The notes beneath the pieces are model-generated. The model saw only the letters and a list, made by a program, of their open reading frames with translations. It was not told where the DNA came from and made no database searches. Positions 34,420 through 42,364 of a stretch of 64,000 bases of DNA are shown in pieces (the stretch's first letter is position 1; each line of letters starts with the position of its first letter). The stretch covers positions 17,017 to 81,016 of the forward strand of contig JBDLQY010000157.1 in the NCBI GenBank assembly GCA_039800325.1, in the 5' to 3' direction. The stretch comes from SYIM01 sp039800325 (GTDB lineage Bacteria; Pseudomonadota; Gammaproteobacteria; Burkholderiales; Burkholderiaceae_E). Both the position numbers and the translations under genes were made by a program.

Positions 34420-34740
34420 ATGAAGTCGCTAAGAAATCCTGATCGCAAGCCCACGCACCCAGGCGCGGTGTTGCGCGAGGATGTATTGCCTGATCTTGGT
34501 TGGACTCAGATCGAGCTGGCCAATCGCCTCATGGTCAGCCGACAAACTGTCTCCCAGTTACTGCACGAAGAGAAGGCAGTTACTGCGGAAATGGCCATAC
34601 GCATTTCTAGCGCTGTAGGGGGCACACCTGAGAGCTGGCTCAACATGCAGCAGGCTGTAGACCTGTGGGACGCTGGCATTAAATTCAAAAACAATCCGGC
34701 TTTAGCGCCCTTGTTCCGCCGAGCCTCGTTAGCGACCTGA
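34420..34740 (+). CDS. higA: HigA-family antitoxin, orphan
   Basis: 106 residues after a TTTGGAGGA site. KPTHPGAVLREDVLPDLGWTQ and IELANRLMVSRQTVSQLLHEE give the HigA signature and helix-turn-helix. The toxin gene expected just upstream is missing: the repeat tail ends 29 bases before the start. It may still act as an anti-addiction factor or a regulator. Its 3' end overlaps the remnant of an opposite-strand toxin. Confidence 0.88.
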   Translation: MKSLRNPDRKPTHPGAVLREDVLPDLGWTQIELANRLMVSRQTVSQLLHEEKAVTAEMAIRISSAVGGTPESWLNMQQAVDLWDAGIKFKNNPALAPLFRRASLAT

Positions 34741-34815
34741 ACAACAAGTTTGGGCTCTCTGCGAAAAGCGCTCTGCAATATCGCGCTCGGCACCAGGATG
34801 TAGAAAAAACGTCAC
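34729..34815 (-). pseudogene. Truncated ParE/RelE-type toxin
   Basis: A GTG at 34815 overlapping the antitoxin stop opens a 28-codon frame (MTFFLHPGAERDIAERF) that looks like the first helix of ParE/RelE toxins, then ends at a TAA. The toxin body has been lost, apparently to the incoming orphan higA. Confidence 0.55.
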
Positions 34816-35039
34816 GCCGAGAGCCGTGCTCGCAACCGAGTAACGACCTCTGCTCCGGAAACCTCGAACGCGGAACCCGATGCCAATTCAGCTTCTCGTC
34901 GGTCTGCTTCTTCTGTCCAGGCCCGCTCAACTTCGGGATCTGCGTCCAGGCTGACAATCAGCCGCTCGAGCAGGTACGACCGATCGGCCGCTGCGAGTTT
35001 GAGGGCTTCGGCTTCAAGAACGTCCAGACGGGTGGTCAT
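34812..35039 (-). CDS. Addiction-module antitoxin component (RelB/ParD-like)
   Basis: 75 residues from the ATG at 35039 after a GGAAG site. VLEAEALKLAAADRSYLLERLIVSLD and VERAWTEEADRREAEL are typical of the small helical 'addiction module component' family that pairs with ParE/RelE toxins. Its toxin, which should start at the overlapping stop codon, is reduced to a 28-codon stub, leaving this antitoxin without a partner. Confidence 0.78.
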   Translation of the reverse strand: MTTRLDVLEAEALKLAAADRSYLLERLIVSLDADPEVERAWTEEADRREAELASGSAFEVSGAEVVTRLRARLSA

Positions 35040-35165
35040 GTCACTTCCAACCTTTAAACAGGATCTGTACTGTGGCACGCCACACTCTACCGAGTGAGCT
35101 TAGGCAATCGCTTCGCACCCCGCAAGGGATAGACGCTTGGCTGGCTCGTGGCCTCAGACCCTCGA

Positions 35166-35429
35166 CTACTGACGCAACTCTTCCCGAAGCACTCTGCGAA
35201 GCACCGCGACGGTGAGCGGCTTGCCTTCGGCGGTCTTACGCTTCGACTGATCCAGGCAGACCCGCAGCGCCGCGTTGATCATCGTCTGGTATCCGCTTCC
35301 CTCTTCTTCGGCCTTGGCGCGAAAGTATTCAAGCACGTCATCGTCGAGCATGATCGTGATTCGGGTTTTACCCTTCGACGGAATGACAGCGCCGCGCTGA
35401 GCCGTTGAGAAATCGTAGTTCTTACGCAT
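35166..35429 (-). CDS. brnA: BrnA-like antitoxin of a broken pair
   Basis: 87 residues: KTRITIMLDDDVLEYFRAKAEEEGSGYQTMINAALR is the ribbon-helix-helix part of the BrnA family. It overlaps the end of a brnT remnant by eight bases. With the toxin N-terminus gone it is probably a relic, although the frame itself is intact. Confidence 0.82.
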   Translation of the reverse strand: MRKNYDFSTAQRGAVIPSKGKTRITIMLDDDVLEYFRAKAEEEGSGYQTMINAALRVCLDQSKRKTAEGKPLTVAVLRRVLREELRQ

Positions 35430-35523
35430 CGTATTGTTCCGATTCGCCCTTGCTGGCTTTACGGGCCGAGATCAGGCGGGTTTTGTTACCACGAGGTGTG
35501 TGGACAACAACGATCAATCGTCC
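35422..35523 (-). pseudogene. brnT: 3' fragment of a brnT toxin gene
   Basis: Only the C-terminal 33 codons remain: GRLIVVVHTPRGNKTRLIS and ARKASKGESEQYDA, equivalent to the last third of BrnT. Upstream sequence belongs to the recombinase gene on the other strand, so the junction near 35523 is a deletion or insertion breakpoint. Confidence 0.75.
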
Positions 35524-36492
35524 CAGAGCCTCAAGACTACCAACAAGCAGGCCGCGACCAGCGCTGCCAAACAGTTCTTCCATATTAAGGTCGCCGATCT
35601 CTACGGCGAACACATCCGCAATCACGGTGAAGAGCCCAACAAATCTGTTGAACCGGTACAGGCCGCATTGGCATTCCAACAGGGCAGGGTCGAGCGTGGT
35701 GAGTTGAGTGCTGAGGGTCTTGCCATCCTCCGCAATCGATTACAAAAAGACATCCTGCCCTTCTTCGGCGCCGTGCCCGTGGACAGGCTCGACTATCAGC
35801 AGGTCAGCGACTACATCCAACTGCTCAGTAAACGAGAACTCAGCAGCGTCACCATCCAGCAGCATCTGGTGGCCGTCAGGAAGATCCTTCACTACGCGGT
35901 GGGCGTGGGCCGGCTGAAGGCCCTTCCTAAGTTCCCACCCATCAAGGTCTCGAGCAAACCGCGCGGCAGTTTCTCGGTGGGCGAGTATCTACTGTTGGTG
36001 CGTACTGCCCGACGATTGATGGGACAACGCATCGCTGTGGAGGTCACTGCCCGAAGCCGTCGAGCACAGGGCAGTGTAGATCGCTATGGCAGGATCGCTC
36101 GGGATCTCCCGTGGCTGATTCGCTTTATGGTCAATGCCTTCATCCGACCCAGCGACATCAAGTTCCTCCAGTACAGGCAAGTCACGGTCATTCGAGCCAA
36201 GCTCACCTATCTGCGACTGAATCTGCCCGAGACCAAGCGTCACGACCGACCCATCGTCACGCTACAGGCTGCGGTCGCAGTCTATGAACGGTTGCTGGCT
36301 TGGCAACGCAGTCAGGGTCGAGGTCAGCCGGATGACTACACATCTGTAAACCTGGTGGCGGTTCTTAAGGGCGATGTGAACGGCAACTGGCAGGTTCCGC
36401 AGGATACCCCGCCGACGTTGGCAGAGAACTATTTTCGAGACCTGTCGACAAAGTTAAACACGCCAGCGGTTCAGTGGGGGATCGTCGGGTAA
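35500..36492 (+). pseudogene. Tyrosine recombinase (integrase), truncated at both ends
   Basis: The frame shows a SAM-like core-binding domain (LQKDILPFFGAVPVDRLDYQ, VSDYIQLLSKREL, HLVAVRKILHYAV) and the first half of the catalytic domain (FIRPSDIKFLQYRQV with the first arginine, and LPETKRHDRPIVTL with the lysine). It ends at VQWGIVG before the HxxR, H and tyrosine motifs. The 5' end is fused to the brnT breakpoint, so the start is uncertain. It is the likely relic of the enzyme that drove integration at this locus. Confidence 0.75.
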
Positions 36493-36764
36493 CGAGCGAT
36501 TAACCAAAGGCGCAAGGCCCTTGGTCAATTGACACGCGTTGTCGTGTTACACGACAACGATGACGAGGGGCGGCAGGGTCTGGATACGATGGGGCGCCCG
36601 CTTCATCAACAACCATGATGCCGCGCTTAATAACCGCACTACGATCTACTGCGACGAAAAACACATAGATTAATTCGGAGTCGTACATGGCAATCGTGCG
36701 ACTTATTTCGATACTATTCCTAACATTTTCACAACACTATGTTTTGTCTTCTAATGACAGCTGA
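36493..36764. other. Non-coding segment with perfect palindrome
   Basis: No gene seen. GTTGTCGTG-TTA-CACGACAAC at 36538-36558 is a perfect 9-base inverted repeat, perhaps an operator or a recombination relic. The stretch marks the boundary between island and effector region and becomes AT-rich toward 36720. Confidence 0.5.
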
Positions 36765-38420
36765 TCAATCAATGACCAAACCCACGGGCAGATAAAGGGC
36801 GATGCCCTCGGCGCCGCGAGCATTGAGATTGGTGACCCCTTGGTGAGTCTCATTCGTTGACGCATCATGACCGTGGAGTTGCCGAAAACCCGGTATGTGA
36901 TCGAATTTGAGTGCCGCCGGTGTCATGTGCTCATCATTGGCCCGAAAGTCGGTCGACACCGACTCATGGATAAAGCCTAATTTAATCCTTTCCCTAAACG
37001 CGTCGTTCATTCGTTGCGCCAATTGATCCGGGCTGTCAGCCACAATGCAACTTGTGCCTTTGACAAGCGCTCCCTGAGCGTCAAGACGATCCGCAAATTG
37101 ATGGGATGTCATGGCCACCGCCACCAGATATTCATCAGGCCCTGGGCCGCGCACCACGCCGTTGTGAGTCGTCAACACCCCGGCGCTAAAGTCGGCAGCC
37201 TGAAAACAGTTCAAGAGCAACGCCTGGTACTCGTGCCAGCTCAGCTTTTTGACTGCGTTGGCGCCCGTCTGTAATTTGTAACGATCAGCTTGTGACGCAT
37301 AAATCTCATCACCATTCCGGTTAATCAGGGGACGGGTGTCGTGGTTACCCGCAATAAAGCGGACACCCGTGTTTATTTGCTCGTGGGTGTTGAGGGGGTC
37401 TATGCCACTGAGCTTGTAGATAAGCGTGGCCATGGCCGCTTGATTATTGGTGAAACGGTCTGACAGGATGTCGCCTAGGTAGATGCAGGCGGGTTTGCCA
37501 TCCTGCGGGTTCGGCTTGATCACCAAGGCTTCGGCAATCTCATCAAGGTCTTGGGTCACCTCTGGATCGGCTTGAAACTGTGCCATCCCAATTTCCTCAT
37601 CTCTCTCATGACTGAGTGCCTCCACCTCCTTTTTCATCAATCGCGCCAGAGCGGGCAGGCTTGGCTTGGGCAACTCTGCCACACCGCTGGCGATGGCGTG
37701 CAACACCATGCGCCCCATGCTGCCATCGGCGTCCCCCATGGCAAAGGTACGCGTCTGGTCAACACTTTGCGTTACCTGTGTCTTGTTGAGAGCGGAGCAG
37801 CTCGGAAACATCACCCGAATGAAGGCCTTAAAGGAACGCGGTGTGTCTTTCATCAGCTGGTACAAATTCTGGAATTGCGCTAGCGAGGCATCAGAAATTG
37901 GGCTGCCGAGCTCGGTGCGCAGGCTGCTCAACTGGTCGTTGAGGCGCTCTCTAGAGGTCTTCGCGGCCTCAAAGGCTTCCAGGTCAATACGCGAATGAAT
38001 GACTTGCGGCCCGCCTACGACAGGGGCCTGACCGTCGTCTTTGGCAAGCTTGATCTCGATGGCCTGGATCATCTTGACAAAGGAGCGTGTCCCGATGGCT
38101 CCTCCCGACCGGCGGCAATAGGCATCTATGGCTTGAGTCAGCTTGTTTGCGGCTTCAAGGCCAAGCTGGCTTCCGTAAGCCTGCTTGAGTAAGAGTTTGA
38201 TCGAACTCGTGGCCATTTGGCGGCTTCCTGAAGCAAAGACTCCGCCGGCCTCCATGACGCCGGTGCTCCACTCGGAGAGTCTGAGGTAGCCGGATATGAT
38301 CTTGCCATCGCGTCCAATCAAATTACGCGCCATGGACTGCAGCTGTTCCCTGGCGTCAACCGAGCTAAGCGGCGAGTTATTAAGTTCGACCGGGTACTTA
38401 ACGTCTCTTGCGATCCTCAC
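36765..38420 (-). CDS. Calcineurin-like phosphatase, putative type III secreted effector
   Basis: 551 residues from a GTG at 38420 after a GAGG site. Metallophosphatase motifs occur in order: GDADGSMGR (D230, D232), GDILSDR (D317, D321, R322), GNHD (359-361), THNG (H419) and HGHD (H516, H518), matching the PPP/calcineurin scheme of two metals, with D232 replacing the usual first histidine. The N-terminal 200 residues are helical and without a signal peptide. It begins nine bases after a CesT-like chaperone gene, the arrangement of type III effectors. The phosphatase call is from motifs; secretion is inference. It is not a named effector I recognise. Confidence 0.68.
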   Translation of the reverse strand: MRIARDVKYPVELNNSPLSSVDAREQLQSMARNLIGRDGKIISGYLRLSEWSTGVMEAGGVFASGSRQMATSSIKLLLKQAYGSQLGLEAANKLTQAIDAYCRRSGGAIGTRSFVKMIQAIEIKLAKDDGQAPVVGGPQVIHSRIDLEAFEAAKTSRERLNDQLSSLRTELGSPISDASLAQFQNLYQLMKDTPRSFKAFIRVMFPSCSALNKTQVTQSVDQTRTFAMGDADGSMGRMVLHAIASGVAELPKPSLPALARLMKKEVEALSHERDEEIGMAQFQADPEVTQDLDEIAEALVIKPNPQDGKPACIYLGDILSDRFTNNQAAMATLIYKLSGIDPLNTHEQINTGVRFIAGNHDTRPLINRNGDEIYASQADRYKLQTGANAVKKLSWHEYQALLLNCFQAADFSAGVLTTHNGVVRGPGPDEYLVAVAMTSHQFADRLDAQGALVKGTSCIVADSPDQLAQRMNDAFRERIKLGFIHESVSTDFRANDEHMTPAALKFDHIPGFRQLHGHDASTNETHQGVTNLNARGAEGIALYLPVGLVID

Positions 38421-38429
38421 AGTCGTACC

Positions 38430-38873
38430 TCAGCCCCGAATGAAAATAGCGGGGACCCCCAGCGGGCCCGACGGGACCTCGTGATCCGGAGCTTCGCAGA
38501 GATTTCTGAGGACTTGTGCCCTTTCGATACCCTCGACCATCAGGGCCTGCAAGGCTTCTGCGTCACAGGCCTGTAGAGGTTTCTGGGTGTGCACCGATAG
38601 CCAATGGGCTGCGTCCACACTGATCACCCAATCGTGTTCCAAACGAGATTGGAGGTTGAGCTGATGCAAGGCCATGAGCAGGGCCGCAGAAGGCTCTGCC
38701 AGATTCATGACGCTTACCCCGATGAATAATCGTTCCTCATCGCGGGGGTCATGCGCAATGAGCACGCGGTAGCCTTCGGCCTCGAATTCAACACCCGAGG
38801 CGTCAACATTTTTCGGGATCTGCAACGCAGTGCAGAATTCGTCCAGAAGAATTCGGAATCGGTTCTGGCTCAT
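38430..38873 (-). CDS. CesT-family type III secretion chaperone
   Basis: 147 residues from the ATG at 38873. The pattern FRILLDEFCTALQIP, GVEFEAEGYRVLI, ERLFIGVSVMNL, ALLMALHQLNLQSR and ALQALMVEGIERAQVLRNL follows the alpha-beta fold of CesT/class I chaperones: an opening helix, a central beta sheet and a C-terminal helix. It is small and acidic. These dimers bind the N-terminus of one effector and hand it to the secretion ATPase. Its neighbour nine bases downstream is the putative effector phosphatase. Confidence 0.72.
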   Translation of the reverse strand: MSQNRFRILLDEFCTALQIPKNVDASGVEFEAEGYRVLIAHDPRDEERLFIGVSVMNLAEPSAALLMALHQLNLQSRLEHDWVISVDAAHWLSVHTQKPLQACDAEALQALMVEGIERAQVLRNLCEAPDHEVPSGPLGVPAIFIRG

Positions 38874-38883
38874 AGCGCGTTCA

Positions 38884-38927
38884 GTTATCGACGCTGAAAT
38901 CGCCGAAGCCGGCGTCGCCCTACACCC
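38884..38927 (+). pseudogene. Fragment similar to acyl-CoA synthetase coding sequence
   Basis: 44 bases match 42979-43022 inside the acyl-CoA synthetase gene with six mismatches, and translate to VIDAEIAEAGVALH against VIDAEIAEADVALH. It sits between the dienelactone hydrolase stop and the chaperone start, on the opposite strand, and looks like the scar of a lost synthetase paralogue. Confidence 0.5.
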
Positions 38928-38936
38928 GCCCACGTC

Positions 38937-39881
38937 TCAGGCGAGATGCCTGCGAAAGTGGGCGAGTGTGCGCTCCCACGACAGCTTGGCCGCGGCCTCA
39001 TCGTAGCGAGGGGTGGAGTTGTTGTGAAAGCCGTGCTGCGTCCCAGGATAGACGTGCGACTCGAAGCGCACGCTTGCCTGGGTCTTGGCCTGTTCGAAGG
39101 CCTCGCGCATCGAGTTGATCCTGGGGTCATTGGCTGCATAGTGAACCAGCAGGGCTGCGCGTATGCGCGGCACTTCGGCAGTCGGCGCGGCCGGCCCGTA
39201 GTAGGGCACACCAGCCTGGAGATCCGCTCCCAGTTCTACCGCGAGATGGTTGGTTGCGCCGCCACCCCAGCAAAAGCCGGTGACGCCGAGCTTGCCATTA
39301 CAGGAGGCATGTGCCTTGAGCCAGCGCGCGCCGTTCAGCATGTCGGTGCGAAGCTTGACCTGGTCGAGCTTTGCCTGCAGGTCGCGGCCGTCATCATCAT
39401 TGCCCGGGTAGCCCCCCGCCGGGAAAAGGCCATCTGGCGCGAGCGCGAGGAAGCCTTCGACCGCCAGACGGCGGGCTACGTCTTCGATGTAGGGATTGAG
39501 GCCGCGATTTTCGTGAATGACCAGAACCGCTGGGAAAGGCCCACTGCCAGTTGGCTGGACCAGATAGCCCCTCATCTGGCCGGAATTGCCACCAGGCGAC
39601 GGGTAGTTGACGTAGTTTGCCTTGATGCGGGAGTCCGTGAACGAAATCGTCTGTGCCTGGGCGTAACGCGGCAGCAACGCCTGGGCCATCACGAGACCGC
39701 CGACTGTGACTGCGGCGGCGAGCGATAAAAAGGTGCGCCGGTCGATCCGACCATGACAGTACTCGTCGTAGAGATCGTAGACACGCTGGTCAATCGCGGT
39801 CTGGGTCAGTGCGCCGCCCGAGGGGTAGCCATTACCGGCGGTTTCGTCATCGGCAAGCATCTGGGTGAGGAATCCGTTCAT
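38937..39881 (-). CDS. Dienelactone hydrolase family protein with Tat signal
   Basis: 314 residues. A long N-region is followed by DRRTFLSLAAAVTVGG, a twin-arginine signal. The alpha/beta-hydrolase core has VLVIHENRGLNPYIEDVARRLA, the cysteine nucleophile in GFCWGG, an aspartate near AANDPRI and the histidine in PGTQHGFHN, the Cys-Asp-His triad of dienelactone hydrolases (YghX-like). The substrate is not known; family members open lactone rings. It lies upstream of the chaperone on the same strand, separated by a 63-base gap holding a gene fragment. Confidence 0.88.
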   Translation of the reverse strand: MNGFLTQMLADDETAGNGYPSGGALTQTAIDQRVYDLYDEYCHGRIDRRTFLSLAAAVTVGGLVMAQALLPRYAQAQTISFTDSRIKANYVNYPSPGGNSGQMRGYLVQPTGSGPFPAVLVIHENRGLNPYIEDVARRLAVEGFLALAPDGLFPAGGYPGNDDDGRDLQAKLDQVKLRTDMLNGARWLKAHASCNGKLGVTGFCWGGGATNHLAVELGADLQAGVPYYGPAAPTAEVPRIRAALLVHYAANDPRINSMREAFEQAKTQASVRFESHVYPGTQHGFHNNSTPRYDEAAAKLSWERTLAHFRRHLA

Positions 39882-40000
39882 CGGCCACCTCTACATGTTT
39901 GAATGGAATCTTTCGGACTCTATTCCGGATAGCCTCGACCGCACAATCAGATGGGATAATATGATCTGATATAAAAAATCCTCTGCATAAACCGTTAATC
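39882..40000. promoter_or_regulatory. AT-rich divergent intergenic region
   Basis: 119 bases between the minus-strand hydrolase and the plus-strand chaperone. ATAATATGATCTGATATAAA at about 39957-39976 is far more AT-rich than its surroundings and contains good -10-like hexamers. It probably carries promoters for both directions. Confidence 0.5.
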
Positions 40001-40501
40001 TTGGCTACATCAGCTCATTTTTCGTCATTGTGCGCAGCCTTTCTTGAACGGCTGGGGGGCCTGCCGGTTACCAGCGAAGAGGTCGAGGAAGGCTTTGAAT
40101 TTGAGAGCCAGGGCCTGCGCGCGCGCATTGAGCCTGGCAGCGATGAGCTTGACGACGGCGCCGAGCGCTATCTCCTGATTACCGTTGCGATATGCACTAT
40201 TGACCTTGAGCACGGTGCGCAGCTCTCGGAGCAGCTGCTGATGCTGGCTCGTTTAAATCACATCAGCCGTCGACAGCACCTGTGGGTTACTGCGATCGAT
40301 GAGAGTCAGCAGCTTTCGTTGATTCGACGTATGCCGATGGAGGGTGCCAGCGTAGAGTCCCTTGAAAAAGCGATTGTCGAGGGTCTCACGCGCGCTCAAT
40401 CGCTGCTGCAGCTATGGAAGACCGCCATCGAGTCCGCGGGCGGCCCTGCCGGCGCTGAGTTGAGCTCTGCACTGGGTATGCCGGCCATCCTTAAGGCCTG
40501 A
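40001..40501 (+). CDS. CesT-family type III secretion chaperone, second copy
   Basis: 166 residues from a TTG at 40001 (no closer ATG in frame; start uncertain). FSSLCAAFLERLGGLP, FEFESQGLRARIEPG, YLLITVAICTIDLEHG, EQLLMLARLNHISRRQ and EKAIVEGLTRAQSLLQLW follow the same plan as the chaperone at 38430, and the two proteins share their C-terminal pattern (AxLExxAxxGxPAI-like: GVPAIF and GMPAIL). They are paralogues. The protein-kinase-like gene follows, so each chaperone has its own candidate client. Confidence 0.7.
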   Translation: MATSAHFSSLCAAFLERLGGLPVTSEEVEEGFEFESQGLRARIEPGSDELDDGAERYLLITVAICTIDLEHGAQLSEQLLMLARLNHISRRQHLWVTAIDESQQLSLIRRMPMEGASVESLEKAIVEGLTRAQSLLQLWKTAIESAGGPAGAELSSALGMPAILKA

Positions 40502-40581
40502 TCGTGTCTTATCACGTCCGCACCGTCTTGCTATGAGCCCAAGCATTGACCAATTCCGGTCGGTCGCACTGACCCAAGCAA

Positions 40582-41949
40582 ATGCCACGCGGATTCGGCT
40601 TGGCCCTGACAGTCAGCTGGCGGGTTCCACTGCACGTGAACACGGGCCTCAGGCTCACGGGGGTGCTGGTCGAAGGTGCTCCCAGCTATTCGCAAGCTTT
40701 GAAGTCTCTCGGAGTCGGTGAAGACTTCACAAAGATTGGCTTTGGCGGCCAGGGCATAGCCTACGCGGTTAAAGTCAACCAGGGCAAAGAGTCGCTTCAA
40801 GGTGTGCTGAAGCGGTTTGAAGCAAGGCCACACACCCTACGCTTCGATCCGTTACGTGAGGGCAAGCTCGCAAAAGTGGCAGAGACCGCTGCAGCCTATA
40901 TCGGGGCGGATATTCCGGGGTTGATTCGGCCCGATTTCTATATCGTCAAGCATCAACTCAGCAGTGTCAGCGACAACGGCGATCCCCGCAGTGGCTATCG
41001 GGAAGCTGCATCCACTGTCCTGGGAAACCCGGGTGGGCGATCCCGCTATGAGGACAGGCCCGTGGCAAGCACACAGTTTAGTGTCGTCGCAGGCGGCAAG
41101 CAGTTTCGACGCTGGGCCGCCGATCGCCTGGTCGCGGGTGATAAACCCAAGTGCGTGGGCGTTGTAATGCCCAAGGCGACTGGCCAGCCTGTGCTGGATA
41201 TTGCAAGTGTGTTGGAGCGAGACCGCGATCTTTCACTGGACGGCCGCCCTGAGCCGACCGTATTACTCTCGGCCGCCACAGATAGCCTGGCCACGCTTGC
41301 AGGCATGGCCAAAAACGGATTTCGACACAGCGATATAAAGCCTGAAAACGTCCGCTACAACGCGCAGAGTCGAGTCTTTGAAATATTCGATCAGGGCTCT
41401 ATGGTGAAGATGCCCCGTGCTGTAGGCGGCGTCGCGCCCGGCTTGGATGCGCGGACCTCAGTTTTGTATCGCGATCCTGGATTCCAAGGGCAGCCGGGTG
41501 CGGGGGTTGAATATGATCTCTTTGCAACCGGCGTCACCATGCTCGAGGCGAGTCTGCGTGAGCGCGGTCTGCATGACATTGCCTATCATGTTCTGCAGGA
41601 TGTCAAAGCGGCGACGGTGGGTGTCGATGCAGATATGATCGCTGAACGTAGGCTGCAAGATCTGGCCGAACGGTTGGTGAATCAGGACCAGCCTCCTGGG
41701 GAAGCTGATGCGCCAGTCAGTGACCAGCCGCAGCACTCAAATCCGCGCCTTGCTCTCTTGGAAAGTATCCGCTCGCGCGTCGAAGCAGTGGTCGGTGACC
41801 ACACGCCCGCAGCCCATTTGGCGCTTCGGATGATCGATGCCGCCCTCAGGTGCGAAAGCCCCGTCGTTGAGCGCTATGACCCGAACCAGCCCAATGCTCA
41901 CCCGTTTGGTTCACTCTACCAGTTGGCGTCTGACCGCCCCGCAAATTGA
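40582..41949 (+). CDS. Protein-kinase-like putative type III secreted effector
   Basis: 455 residues from the ATG at 40582. Kinase landmarks: glycine loop GFGGQGIAY (53-61), probable ATP-lysine K77 in GVLKRF, catalytic loop RHSDIKPENV (D251, K253, N256), and DQG (270-272) in place of DFG; YDLFATGVTMLE corresponds to subdomain IX. There is no signal peptide. Its start lies 80 bases after the second CesT-like chaperone, the layout of secreted effectors. A different frame opens at ATG 40533 with a serine/threonine-rich stretch that looks like a secretion signal, so a frameshift near the G run at 40659 may have occurred. Kinase call good; effector role inferred. Confidence 0.7.
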   Translation: MPRGFGLALTVSWRVPLHVNTGLRLTGVLVEGAPSYSQALKSLGVGEDFTKIGFGGQGIAYAVKVNQGKESLQGVLKRFEARPHTLRFDPLREGKLAKVAETAAAYIGADIPGLIRPDFYIVKHQLSSVSDNGDPRSGYREAASTVLGNPGGRSRYEDRPVASTQFSVVAGGKQFRRWAADRLVAGDKPKCVGVVMPKATGQPVLDIASVLERDRDLSLDGRPEPTVLLSAATDSLATLAGMAKNGFRHSDIKPENVRYNAQSRVFEIFDQGSMVKMPRAVGGVAPGLDARTSVLYRDPGFQGQPGAGVEYDLFATGVTMLEASLRERGLHDIAYHVLQDVKAATVGVDADMIAERRLQDLAERLVNQDQPPGEADAPVSDQPQHSNPRLALLESIRSRVEAVVGDHTPAAHLALRMIDAALRCESPVVERYDPNQPNAHPFGSLYQLASDRPAN

Positions 41950-42364
41950 GTTTACGCGGGGGCAGACTGTGGTCCTCGGTGCAGGGTTTTCAAGCGTGCA
42001 ATGGTTTGTTGATGGCCTTCGCGTGGGGCACACCGACTTACACTGGTGATGTGCTCTCGAGCATTCGATCTGGTTTGCTAAGCCGGCGATAGAACGTCGC
42101 CCTCGGGTCGATTCGAAAGTTGTCTGGGTAATAGAGCCGGGGTGGATGACAACGCTCAGTCGCCCTAGAGCGTCCGAGAAATCAGCAGCGTCAAAATCCA
42201 GCAGCACCGTTGCCTATCGCTGTCTTCGCGGTGTACGCTTGTCGAGGCGCAGAAAGCGCCTTACCTAGAGCTTCTCTGGGGTGGCTGTAATCGCTTAATA
42301 CTGTTCGCAAGCTACCTCGGTTCATGAGCGTTCAAACGCGTTTCTTACCGTTGAGGTTGTCGTC
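41950..42364. other. Intergenic stretch, no gene recognised
   Basis: About 415 bases without a convincing gene. A short plus-strand frame overlapping the kinase end reads RGQTVVLGAGFSS then VQWFVDGLRVG, possibly a shred of another gene. The rest shows no repeats or RNA genes that I can identify. Confidence 0.4.

Noticed and set aside
41911..42207. 98-codon minus-strand frame in the gap after the kinase gene
   Set aside because: GTG start without ribosome site, partial overlap with the kinase 3' end, and no family resemblance.
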